DNA of 47,452 bases, from assembly GCA_028714475.1 (NCBI GenBank), contig JAQTNC010000006.1, positions 1 to 47,452 on the forward strand, written 5' to 3'. This document shows positions 36,536 to 45,411 of the stretch, in pieces. How positions within the stretch are numbered: position 1 is the first letter of the stretch; every line of letters begins with the position of its first letter. A model generated the notes under the pieces. That model worked only from the letters and a program-made list of their open reading frames with translations, searched no databases and was not told where the DNA came from. This stretch comes from Patescibacteria group bacterium (lineage in GTDB: Bacteria > Patescibacteriota > Patescibacteriia > SG8-24). Both the position numbers and the translations under genes were made by a program.

Positions 36536-38197
36536 TCAGGGCACAATCTGGAAGATGCTCGCCTCATCGTCGGCGTACATCAAACGGAAAGCCGGATCGG
36601 CCTCGACGTTGGCCAGCATTGCCGCGTGCGCGTCATCCTTCTCAATGACGACGAACCGCGAATCGAAGGAGTCGCGAATCACCTTGGCCAAACCGCTCCT
36701 AAGCCGTCCGGAGGTGATGTCGGCATACTGCTGCTGTTTCTGCCGATCGCGCCGATAAAGGAAAGTCGGATCCAAACCGCTCACGTAGCGGTGGCTGTCG
36801 TCCTGCAGGAACAGCACCGGAAAATCGTCCCATTCGCTGTGGAAGACAACCTCGCCCGCTGGCACGTTGGCGCGCAACCAATCGGCGACGCGCCCGTAAC
36901 TGGTCCACGCCATGCTTTTGTTCATGAAAAGCGAGCGGATGCCAAAGCCATCGCGAACGGCGAAAATCGGCGCCAGGATGAGCACGTAGACGAAAAGGAA
37001 CTTGGCCACGAAACGGCGCTTGTCGGAGTTGTCGTCGTCCGGCTCGTTGGTCGGACGGAAGAATGGCCAAACCAAGGTGATGAACAAGGCGTCGAACCAA
37101 AGCGCGAGCGGCGTGAAATACTCGATGTGGCGCCGGCTACGAAGCGAGAGCAAGAGAAATACCAGGGCCAGGAAAAATGCGGCCGCCAGCCGAACGAAAC
37201 GCTTGGGCTCGACGGCGACATCGGATCGCGGACGCCCCCAAAAAATGGCGGCGAGCAACATCACCGTGCCCACCGAAAAGCCGAGGAAAGCGACGCTCGT
37301 CTTCCCGAACAGCTCCGTCATCGTATACGGATACCATTCGGAACCGACGACCAAAACGCCTTGGTAACCGATGACGGCAATCTGCACGATCTGTTCCCAA
37401 TAGAAGGAAAGGTTGCGCGGGAAATACGGGTTGACGACGAGCCCGGCCGCGAGCCCGGCCGCGATGGCCAAGGCGTGGCGCGTTTCCGTCCAGCCACGCC
37501 AGCCAAGGCGACGGTCGCGCCAGAAGTCGCGCCAAGCGCTAGCCCATTTTCCTGCGACACCCGGCATCGACATCCGCTCCATGATGAACACCGCCAGCCT
37601 CGCCAACCAGAACGCGCCGGCAACAATGATCATGATGGGCCAACCGCCATAGGACCAGACGAACAGCCAAGCGAGAAGGAAGAGCCGCCGTGGGCGGTCG
37701 CGGCGAATGGCGAGCAGAGAGAGGAAGACCAGACAGACGGACAGGGCGGTGGCTTTGGCCAGGTTAAGACGGAAGATGAAACCGCCGGACGTGGCGAGCA
37801 GGAACGTGAACAGGGCCGGATAACGCACGCCCTCGGCCCGCATGAGCAGGTAGAAGCAGACGATGGCGGCGGCGGCCAACACGACCGTCGCAATCTTGGT
37901 GCCGAGCATGGTGCCGGCTGCGGCGATGAACGGCACCAACAGGAGGTGATAAAGATAATGATGGTCAGCGAACGACTGGGCGAGCGTCGTGAACGGCAGC
38001 CATGGGAAATGTCGAACGAGACCGAACCGCATCGTCAGCTCCCCCATCTTGGCGTGATAGAAGGAATCCGGATCAATGAAAGCCGGCTGCCACTGCAGAA
38101 TCGCGAAATACGCCACCGCCAGGGCGAAGACGGCGAGATACGGCAACAGCCGACATGACTTAATCCACTCGACCGAGCGGAAAACGTTCTTGAACAT
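36536..38197 (-). CDS. STT3/PglB-like GT-C oligosaccharyltransferase-like membrane protein
   Basis: PAFIDPDSFYHAKMGELTMRFGLV...FADHHYLYHLLLVPF, ~11 TM plus soluble C-terminus. Confidence 0.6.
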   Translation of the reverse strand: MFKNVFRSVEWIKSCRLLPYLAVFALAVAYFAILQWQPAFIDPDSFYHAKMGELTMRFGLVRHFPWLPFTTLAQSFADHHYLYHLLLVPFIAAAGTMLGTKIATVVLAAAAIVCFYLLMRAEGVRYPALFTFLLATSGGFIFRLNLAKATALSVCLVFLSLLAIRRDRPRRLFLLAWLFVWSYGGWPIMIIVAGAFWLARLAVFIMERMSMPGVAGKWASAWRDFWRDRRLGWRGWTETRHALAIAAGLAAGLVVNPYFPRNLSFYWEQIVQIAVIGYQGVLVVGSEWYPYTMTELFGKTSVAFLGFSVGTVMLLAAIFWGRPRSDVAVEPKRFVRLAAAFFLALVFLLLSLRSRRHIEYFTPLALWFDALFITLVWPFFRPTNEPDDDNSDKRRFVAKFLFVYVLILAPIFAVRDGFGIRSLFMNKSMAWTSYGRVADWLRANVPAGEVVFHSEWDDFPVLFLQDDSHRYVSGLDPTFLYRRDRQKQQQYADITSGRLRSGLAKVIRDSFDSRFVVIEKDDAHAAMLANVEADPAFRLMYADDEASIFQIVP

Positions 38198-38313
38198 GGG
38201 AAAAGTATAGCAATAATTCGGCGATATTTGGCAGTTGTTTCTGCCGTGGGACAAATGCGGTCGCCGACGCCATCGACAAAATGCCGTAAATCAGCTATAA
38301 TCAAAGAAATCTT

Positions 38314-39228
38314 ATGACCTCGAAAAAACAATTCCGAGCGGCAGCCTTGGCCGTCATTCTGCTGGTAGCCATGATTTTCAGCGCGGCTTGGCTGAACCGC
38401 CAGACCCTGCGTGATTTGGCTTATCGCTGGCAACAGCCCGCCCTGCCGGCGGCCATCGGCATTGAGGAGGCACAAAAATTATCCGCCACGGAGGCCGTGA
38501 AACAGACGACAACAGTAGCGACGGCCATATCGAAACCGGTGCCGGAAGAAAACATGGCTTCGGCCGGGAATGATAGTCCGGCTAATACCGTCGCCACTCC
38601 ACCCGCGACACCGTCGGCCGCGACCCAAACGCCACCCGCCGCCAACCAAATCGCGCCGACGCTCCCGAAGGAAATCAACATCAAGGTGCCGATGGTCTAT
38701 CAGGCGCCGTTCAGCGTCTGGGATGCCCTGCACGAGGATGCCTGCGAGGAGGCGGCGTTCCTCATGCTCAAGTGGTTCCGCGACGGCCGCACGAGCGTGA
38801 CGCGCGACGAGATGGAAACGGGCATCCAGCAGCTCGTGGCCTACGAGAACGGCATTGACTACGGCTTGAGCATCGACGCTGACCAGGCCGTGACCGTGAT
38901 GAAGAACGATCTGGGGCTCACGACCGCCCGCATCCTGCCGGTTTCTAACATTGAGGACGTCAAGCGCGAACTTGCCGCCGGTCGGCCGGTCATTTTGCCC
39001 GCCGCCGGTAAGGAACTCCACAACCCAAATTTCCGCAACGGCGGCCCGCTCTACCACATGCTCGTCGCCAAGGGCTACACCGCCAACGGAAAAATCATCA
39101 CCAACGATCCCGGCACACGGCTCGGCAAGGATTATCTCTACGCGGACAACGTGCTTTTCGACGCCATCCACGACTGGAACGGCGGCGACGTCGCCAACGG
39201 CCGGAAGGTGATGATCGTGGTGGATTAG
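38314..39228 (+). CDS. secreted C39-like (papain-fold) peptidase
   Basis: INIKVPMVYQAPFSVWDALHEDACEEAAFLMLKW; GPLYHMLVAKGY; IITNDPGTRLGKDYLY. Confidence 0.85.
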   Translation: MTSKKQFRAAALAVILLVAMIFSAAWLNRQTLRDLAYRWQQPALPAAIGIEEAQKLSATEAVKQTTTVATAISKPVPEENMASAGNDSPANTVATPPATPSAATQTPPAANQIAPTLPKEINIKVPMVYQAPFSVWDALHEDACEEAAFLMLKWFRDGRTSVTRDEMETGIQQLVAYENGIDYGLSIDADQAVTVMKNDLGLTTARILPVSNIEDVKRELAAGRPVILPAAGKELHNPNFRNGGPLYHMLVAKGYTANGKIITNDPGTRLGKDYLYADNVLFDAIHDWNGGDVANGRKVMIVVD

Positions 39229-39320
39229 GTTCTTGGTGCTAGGTTATAGTTTAATAATAAGGCCGCCCAAAAGGCGGCTTAACTATTAAATATAAACTAG
39301 AAACTAGTAGCTAGAACCTA
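39226..39320. repeat. imperfect long inverted repeat spanning convergent gene ends, with central terminator
   Basis: TAGGTTCT (39226-39233) / AGAACCTA (39313-39320); GGCCGCC-caaaa-GGCGGCTT core. Confidence 0.6.
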
Positions 39321-40754
39321 CTCCGCCACCGGCAAGCTGAAACTGAATGTGCTGCCCTTGCCCGGCTCAGACTTGAAGGCCACGTCGCCGCCCATGCGCT
39401 GAATCAGTTCCTTGACGATGAAGAGCCCCAAGCCGGTGCCCGCTTGCGCGCGGACGGCAAAGTCCTCGGAACGCCAGAATTTCTCAAAGAGGCGTTTCTG
39501 GTCCTCAACGCTGATGCCGATGCCGGTGTCCTTGACGCTGGTCCAAAGGAGGCCGTCCTTCAGTTCGTGAGTGACGGTGATGGTGCCGCCAGTCAGGTTA
39601 TACTTCACGGCATTGCTCACCAGGTTCGAGAGGACCTCCTTCAGCTTGTCGGCGTCCGCCATCACGCGCGGCATGCCCGGCAACGGCTCGTAGCGCAAGG
39701 TCACGCCCTTCGTCACGGCGGCCGGACGCATCTCGTTCAAGAGCAGGACCGTCAGGTTGCCGATGTCCTGTGGGGCGACCTCGATTTTCAGCCGACCGGC
39801 TTCGGTGCGCGATACCTCAAGCAGGTCATCAACAAGGTGGAGCAGGCGGTCATTGGCTTCCTGCATCTTGGCGAGGTAACCGCGCAAAACCGGCTCGATG
39901 ACCAAACGTTTGTCCTCGAAGATGATGTCGAGCAGCAGGCGGATGGCCGTGACCGGGTTGCGCAGCTCATGGGCGGCCACGAAGACGAATTCGTTCTTGA
40001 GCTGGTCAACCCGCAAGCGATCGGATTGGTCGCTATACGACTCCATGATGACGCCGTCCCCGCCGTCCATCGCTTCGACGAGCCCATAGGTCACCTTGAC
40101 CGGCACCTCGCTGCCGTTCGGCCGGCGGAATCGGAACTGCCGCACGATTCGCTTGCTGCGCCGGAGAGCCGCCATGTCCAGCCGCGTGCCTTCCGCATCA
40201 GGCGGATAAAAAGCCGAGACTGGCTTGCCGACAATCTCGTCGGCGCGATAACCGGTGATGTCCTCGGCGGCGCGGTTGATCATCATGACCCGCCGCTCCA
40301 GGTCGGTGACGCACAGGCCATACGGCGAGTTGTTGACGATGGAACGGAAATAATCGCGGGCCTTGCGGACTTCCGTTTCGATGAGCTTGCGCACGCGCAC
40401 GTCCCGACCCAGGTAGAAGAGGCCGGTGACGGCGCCGCGACGCACGATGGCCGAAGCGACGAATTCATAATCCGCCAATCGGGCGCTACGCAGGCGAACC
40501 TTGGTCTGGAACTCGATGGAATGAGCCTGGCCAGCCAAAACGCGCCGCAGTCCGGCTGGCGGCTGCGGAAAAATCTTTTCCAAGGACCAACCGACCAGCT
40601 CGCGTCGCGCATAACCCAGCTCCTCGAGAGCGGCGCGATTGACGGCCAAAATGCGATGGGCGGCGTCGGTCACGAAGACCGCCTCCGGCATCTCGTCAAT
40701 CGGCTGGACGAAGTGTCGGTTGTTTTTGGGCGTTGTTTTCCTGATCGTGGCCAT
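39318..40754 (-). CDS. cytosolic PAS-PAS sensor histidine kinase
   Basis: Two PAS segments; FVAAHELRNPVTAIR H-box; VSNAVKYN; DTGIGIS; GTGLGLFIV. Confidence 0.92.
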   Translation of the reverse strand: MATIRKTTPKNNRHFVQPIDEMPEAVFVTDAAHRILAVNRAALEELGYARRELVGWSLEKIFPQPPAGLRRVLAGQAHSIEFQTKVRLRSARLADYEFVASAIVRRGAVTGLFYLGRDVRVRKLIETEVRKARDYFRSIVNNSPYGLCVTDLERRVMMINRAAEDITGYRADEIVGKPVSAFYPPDAEGTRLDMAALRRSKRIVRQFRFRRPNGSEVPVKVTYGLVEAMDGGDGVIMESYSDQSDRLRVDQLKNEFVFVAAHELRNPVTAIRLLLDIIFEDKRLVIEPVLRGYLAKMQEANDRLLHLVDDLLEVSRTEAGRLKIEVAPQDIGNLTVLLLNEMRPAAVTKGVTLRYEPLPGMPRVMADADKLKEVLSNLVSNAVKYNLTGGTITVTHELKDGLLWTSVKDTGIGISVEDQKRLFEKFWRSEDFAVRAQAGTGLGLFIVKELIQRMGGDVAFKSEPGKGSTFSFSLPVAE

Positions 40755-40764
40755 AGTAGAATCG

Positions 40765-41025
40765 CTATCTCTTGCCTAACCCTTCCAGGCAGGAACGCAG
40801 GAAATCGGTGCCGGGCACGCCAACAAAACGCCGCTCGCCAATCACGACCGTCGGCAGGGCCTCGATGTTGAGTTTCTCGGCCAAATCCGGACGATCGCTG
40901 ATTTCCACGATATCCAAGTCCCCGCCGGCCGAAACGCAGGCCGACTCCACCTGTCGGCGCACGTAGTGGTACGTGGCCGATTCCCGGGAGACGAAGAGGA
41001 TGATGCGGTGTCGCACCGTCGCCAT
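40765..41025 (-). CDS. KaiB-like / thioredoxin-fold small protein lacking CxxC
   Basis: RIILFVSRESATYHYVRRQVESA...LDIVEISDRPDLAEKLNIEALPTVVIGERRFVGVP; between kaiC-like and kinase genes. Confidence 0.6.
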   Translation of the reverse strand: MATVRHRIILFVSRESATYHYVRRQVESACVSAGGDLDIVEISDRPDLAEKLNIEALPTVVIGERRFVGVPGTDFLRSCLEGLGKR

Positions 41026-41031
41026 ATGTTT

Positions 41032-42513
41032 TTATCGCCGACGCCGTCGCGCCGGGCGTTTCGGGGCGACTGGCACTGCCCCGCAGACCCGGTCACTGGC
41101 AATCGGCACGCAGAAACCACGGTCAGTAATCTCGTAACGGCGTACTTCCTTGTCGTGAGACGAGGCACGCGACTTGGCGACGAGCAAGGTCCGCTCCATC
41201 TTGCCGTCACGCTCGGAGAAGCTCATGACGAGGATGTTATCGGTCAGCACGGCCAGGTCGGATTCGGCGGCCAAGGAGGATTCAAGGCCATCGCCGGTCG
41301 TGTAGTTGACAACGGTCGTGGCCTGACGCGAACGCAGGAAAGACAGCAGGGAAACAACGAACCGTCGGAACCGCTGCTCATCCACCGCGTTGGCGAGCGG
41401 CATGAGGCTGTCGATGACGACGCGCTTCGGGCGGTACTCATCCGCGACTTCCTTCAGGCGCTTCAGGCAGGACTCGATTGGCCGGCCATCGGGCTGCCAA
41501 GTGACCACGCGGAGCAGGCCATGCCGTTCGGCCTCGCCAAAAGACATGCCCAGCGAATCGGCGTCCGCAACCAGCTGATTCCTACTTTCCTCAAAGGAAA
41601 TCAGCAGGCATTTTTCGCGACGACGGACGCCAGCCGCGAGGAAATGCAGGCCGAGCACGGTGCGACCGGTGCCGGAAGGCCCGAGCAGAAGCGTCACGGA
41701 ATTACGGAAGACTCCTCCGTCCATCATGCTATCGATGCCCACCACTCCCAAAGACACGCGTCCGGACGAAATCGCATCGCCCGACAACCGCCGTTCCCGC
41801 GGAAAAACCGTCAAACCGGCGTCGTCGATAAGCAGGGGGTGCTTGCCCGTCTGATGGCTGCCTCCACGCAGCTTGATGACCTCGATCTGCCTTTCCCGCT
41901 GCCGTCCGGATTCGGTATTGAAGAGGCCGACGACACTGTCCGCGACGAAATCCTCGACGCCGAAACGGGAAACGGCGTCCTCGTCGCGCACCCGTTCGGC
42001 AGTGATGACGGTCGTGACATCCAGATCGCGCAAGGCGCCGATGATGCGCGACAGTTCGCGGCGCACCAAAGACGTATCGCGATAACGCAGAAACAGCGAA
42101 CCGATGCCGTCAATGACGCAACGCTTGGCCTTCACCTTGCCGATGGCATAGCGGAGACGGGCCACCAAGCCGCCGAAATCGTATTCGCCCACTTCCACCT
42201 GGCTCGCGGCGATGCGGCTCGCGTCCACGAAAGCGAGCAGACCGCGCTTTTCCAAGCCGGCCAAGTCCCAGCCGAAACCGGCCATCTCGCTCATGATGTC
42301 CACCCGACGCTCCTCAAAAGTCACGAAAACTCCCGGTTCGCGCAGGCGCGTCGCCCCATAATTGAGGAAAGCCGCGCCAAAAACCGTCTTGCCGGAGCCG
42401 GCACTGCCGGAAATGACCGTGGCGCGGCCGCGCGGCAAGCCCCCTTCGGCTAACTCGTCAAAACCGGGGATGCCGGTTGGCGTTTTCGCAAGCATTCGAT
42501 GGGCTTTTGGCAT
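41032..42513 (-). CDS. KaiC-family double-domain RecA-like ATPase
   Basis: GIPGFDELAEGGLPRGRATVISGSAGSGKT; FVTFEER; RFGVEDFVADSVVGLFNTESGRQRERQIEVIKLRGGSHQTGKHPLLI; second domain GPSGTGRT, LLISFEES. Confidence 0.9.
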   Translation of the reverse strand: MPKAHRMLAKTPTGIPGFDELAEGGLPRGRATVISGSAGSGKTVFGAAFLNYGATRLREPGVFVTFEERRVDIMSEMAGFGWDLAGLEKRGLLAFVDASRIAASQVEVGEYDFGGLVARLRYAIGKVKAKRCVIDGIGSLFLRYRDTSLVRRELSRIIGALRDLDVTTVITAERVRDEDAVSRFGVEDFVADSVVGLFNTESGRQRERQIEVIKLRGGSHQTGKHPLLIDDAGLTVFPRERRLSGDAISSGRVSLGVVGIDSMMDGGVFRNSVTLLLGPSGTGRTVLGLHFLAAGVRRREKCLLISFEESRNQLVADADSLGMSFGEAERHGLLRVVTWQPDGRPIESCLKRLKEVADEYRPKRVVIDSLMPLANAVDEQRFRRFVVSLLSFLRSRQATTVVNYTTGDGLESSLAAESDLAVLTDNILVMSFSERDGKMERTLLVAKSRASSHDKEVRRYEITDRGFCVPIASDRVCGAVPVAPKRPARRRRR

Positions 42514-42580
42514 ATATGATTATTTTACCAAAAAATCAAGGGTTGAGCCAGCCGCCAAAACGCCGCCTGTGCTATAATTA

Positions 42581-44134
42581 ATGTTGAATATGCCCGCCTC
42601 CAAAGCCCCAGCCAAAACCGGCGCCAGTTCCTTCTTCCTCAAGAAGAACTGGCAGATCATTTACGCGATCATCCTCATCGTCCTCATTCCGATTACCGTC
42701 GTCCTGAACACGTTTTTCGTCGTCAACCGCTTCCGGAAAACCGTGGATGTCGAACTGCAGCGCACGGCACTCATCATCGGCAAGATGGTGAACGTCACGA
42801 GCGTCGATCTTTTCGGCGACCAGGCCGCGCTGCAAAAACGCCTGGATGATGTCGCATCCGTCCTGCCTGAAGTCAAGATGCTCGACGTGCTCGCCAAGGA
42901 AGGCGAGGACTTCAAGGTGGTCGCGAGCCTTTACCGCGAAGGCATCGGCCAACCGGCTCACGGCAACCACAACATCCTGGCCTGGTACAACCAACAGGCC
43001 ATCGCCTACCTGACCAAATCCGGACGCTCCGCCGCCGTGGACGACACGCTAACGGCCGAGGAAGTCCGCCTCGGCGACCGTTATTGGGGTGTCGTCATGC
43101 CGCTCACCGACCGCGACGGCAAGGAGACATACCTGCTCTCCGCGAAAATATCGCTGTCAGTCATCGACAACCTGGTGAGCGACAACCTCTTCTGGTCCTA
43201 CCTTTGGCTCGGCATCACCATCTTCATCGTCGTGCTGGTGCTCTCGTCGAACACACGGCTATTCGAGTACGCGGTCCTTTTCCGCAAGCTGAAGGAAGTT
43301 GATCAGATGAAGGACGACTTCATCTCGATGGCCTCGCACGAACTGCGCGCGCCGATCACCGCCATCCGCGGCTACCTTTCGCTCTTCCTCGAGGACGCCT
43401 ACGGGAAACTTGATGACAAACCGAAGGGCGTGCTCAAGACGACGTTCGCCATCGCCACACACTTGGCCGGATTGGTGGAGGACCTTCTTGACGTGTCCCG
43501 CATCGAACAGGGTCGCATGTCCCTGTCGTTGGAGAAGGTCTCCCCCGAGGAGCTCATTGCCGAAATCGTCGAGCAGCTGCATTTCGAGGCGGAAAGGAAA
43601 GGCCTGACCTTCGAGTTCCGCAAGCCGGAAAAACCGCTGCCGCTCATCGAGGTCGACAAGTCGCGCTTGAGGCAGGTGCTCATCAACCTCTGTTCCAACG
43701 CCATCAAATACACGCCGCAGGGTTCGGTGACCGTCACGGCTGAACTCAAGGAAAACGCGATGGTGGAGATAAAGATCACCGACACCGGCCTCGGCATGTC
43801 GGCGGAAGCGCGCGAGAAGCTCTTCCAGAAGTTCTACCGCGTCAAGACCGACCTGACGCGCGACATCCCCGGCACTGGCCTGGGCCTCTGGATCACCAAG
43901 CAAATCGTGGAAATCATGAAGGGCAAGATATTCGTCGATTCCATCGAGAAAGTCGGCACGCAAGCCAGCGTGGTGTTTCCGGCATTGAAGACTGCCCCGG
44001 CCAAGGAGCCGGGGGGCGCTCCGACACAGCCGCTAGGAGCCGCGCCGGAAAAACCGGGCACCGTGCCACCCGTTAGCCCACCCTCCAAGCCCCCGACTCC
44101 GCCGCCCTCAACGCTAGGCGAGAAAACCGTATGA
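42581..44134 (+). CDS. membrane sensor histidine kinase with extracytoplasmic sensor
   Basis: TM-~150 aa-TM, FISMASHELRAPITAIRGYLSLFLED, NLCSNAIKYTPQG, GTGLGLWI. Confidence 0.92.
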   Translation: MLNMPASKAPAKTGASSFFLKKNWQIIYAIILIVLIPITVVLNTFFVVNRFRKTVDVELQRTALIIGKMVNVTSVDLFGDQAALQKRLDDVASVLPEVKMLDVLAKEGEDFKVVASLYREGIGQPAHGNHNILAWYNQQAIAYLTKSGRSAAVDDTLTAEEVRLGDRYWGVVMPLTDRDGKETYLLSAKISLSVIDNLVSDNLFWSYLWLGITIFIVVLVLSSNTRLFEYAVLFRKLKEVDQMKDDFISMASHELRAPITAIRGYLSLFLEDAYGKLDDKPKGVLKTTFAIATHLAGLVEDLLDVSRIEQGRMSLSLEKVSPEELIAEIVEQLHFEAERKGLTFEFRKPEKPLPLIEVDKSRLRQVLINLCSNAIKYTPQGSVTVTAELKENAMVEIKITDTGLGMSAEAREKLFQKFYRVKTDLTRDIPGTGLGLWITKQIVEIMKGKIFVDSIEKVGTQASVVFPALKTAPAKEPGGAPTQPLGAAPEKPGTVPPVSPPSKPPTPPPSTLGEKTV

Positions 44135-45411
44135 TGGAAATATTCCTCGTTGTCCTGTTGCTTTCGGTCTCCGCCGTGCTGACCGGCGTTGAGGCCGCCT
44201 TCCTGGTCGTGAGCGACATTCGCGTGAAGACGCTCATGCACCGCGGCGACCGGCGTGCCCTGCTCCTGCACGAGTTGCGCAGCAACATGCACCGACTGCT
44301 GGGCGTCATCCTGCTCGTCCAGGTCATCTGCGACGTGGCGGCCTCCGCGCTCGCCACCGTCGCCGCCACAAAGGCGTTCGGTCACGCGGGCATCGGCGTC
44401 GCCACTGGCGTCATGACCGTGTTGGTGCTCATTTTCGGCCAGCTCGTGCCCAAGACGCTGGCCGCCCGCCAGCCGGAACGCTGGTCGCTTTACATGGCCA
44501 AACCGATGACCTGGCTCGTCTGGCTACTCGGTCCGCCGCTCGTAGTCGTGGAAAAAATCGTCAAGCTGGTTCTGCATCGAGAGGTCCGTTTCGACACCGA
44601 ACACGTCATCAGCGAGGAGGAAATCAAGACCATGGCCTCGCTTGGCGCGGAGGCAGGGACGGTCGAGACAGAAGAAGCCGAGATGATCAAGCGGGTCTTC
44701 CTCTTCAATGACATCAACGCGAGCGACGTGATGACCCCGAAGGAGAATGTCGTCTTCCTCGACGGCGCCCACACGTTGGCCGAGGCCATGCCCATCATCG
44801 ACAGCAACGGCTATTCCCGCTACCCGGTCTTTGGCCGCGACAAGAACGACATCATCGGCATCGTCCACATCAAGGATGTCTTCCGCCGCCATGCCGAAAA
44901 CCTCTGTCAGTCGCTTGGTCATCTGCGCCTGCGAGACCTCGCGGAACCGGCGTCTTTCGTGCCGCACAAGAAACACCTCGATGATCTCCTGCGCGACATG
45001 CAAAAACAGCACGTCCACATGGCCATTGTCGTCAATGAGTTCGGCTCCATGGACGGCGTCGTCACTTTCGAGGACCTGATGGAGGAGCTGGTCGGAGAAA
45101 TCGCCGACGAGTCGGACGTGGACGAGACGACCGTCAAGCGGGTGGATCGCCTGAACATCGTCGTGCATGGCGACGCGGAAATCAAGGACATCAACCGGTT
45201 CTTCAACTCGCGCCTGGAAGGTCCGCCATTCAAGTCCATCGCCTGGCTCGTGCTCAAGGAACTCGGCACTCTGCCGGAAAAAGGCCAGCGGGTACAGCTG
45301 GGCAGCCAGATGACCGCAACAGTGGAGGAAATCATCAACCACCGCATCAACCGCATTCGCCTCACCAAAACTGAAGCAGAACCTAACCCGACCGACGATG
45401 CCGCTCGCTGA
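44131..45411 (+). CDS. CNNM/CorC-HlyC family transporter with CBS domains
   Basis: LTGVEAAFLVVSDIRVKTL; VMTPKENVVFLDGAHTLAEAMPIIDSNGYSRYPVFGRDKNDIIGIVHIKDV. Confidence 0.9.
   Translation: MMEIFLVVLLLSVSAVLTGVEAAFLVVSDIRVKTLMHRGDRRALLLHELRSNMHRLLGVILLVQVICDVAASALATVAATKAFGHAGIGVATGVMTVLVLIFGQLVPKTLAARQPERWSLYMAKPMTWLVWLLGPPLVVVEKIVKLVLHREVRFDTEHVISEEEIKTMASLGAEAGTVETEEAEMIKRVFLFNDINASDVMTPKENVVFLDGAHTLAEAMPIIDSNGYSRYPVFGRDKNDIIGIVHIKDVFRRHAENLCQSLGHLRLRDLAEPASFVPHKKHLDDLLRDMQKQHVHMAIVVNEFGSMDGVVTFEDLMEELVGEIADESDVDETTVKRVDRLNIVVHGDAEIKDINRFFNSRLEGPPFKSIAWLVLKELGTLPEKGQRVQLGSQMTATVEEIINHRINRIRLTKTEAEPNPTDDAAR

Noticed and set aside
36341-38158. 605-aa plus-strand ORF
   Set aside because: Antisense to the STT3-like membrane gene; composition not protein-like.
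40966-42453. 495-aa plus-strand ORF opposite kaiC
   Set aside because: Antisense shadow; the minus frame has unambiguous KaiC motifs.
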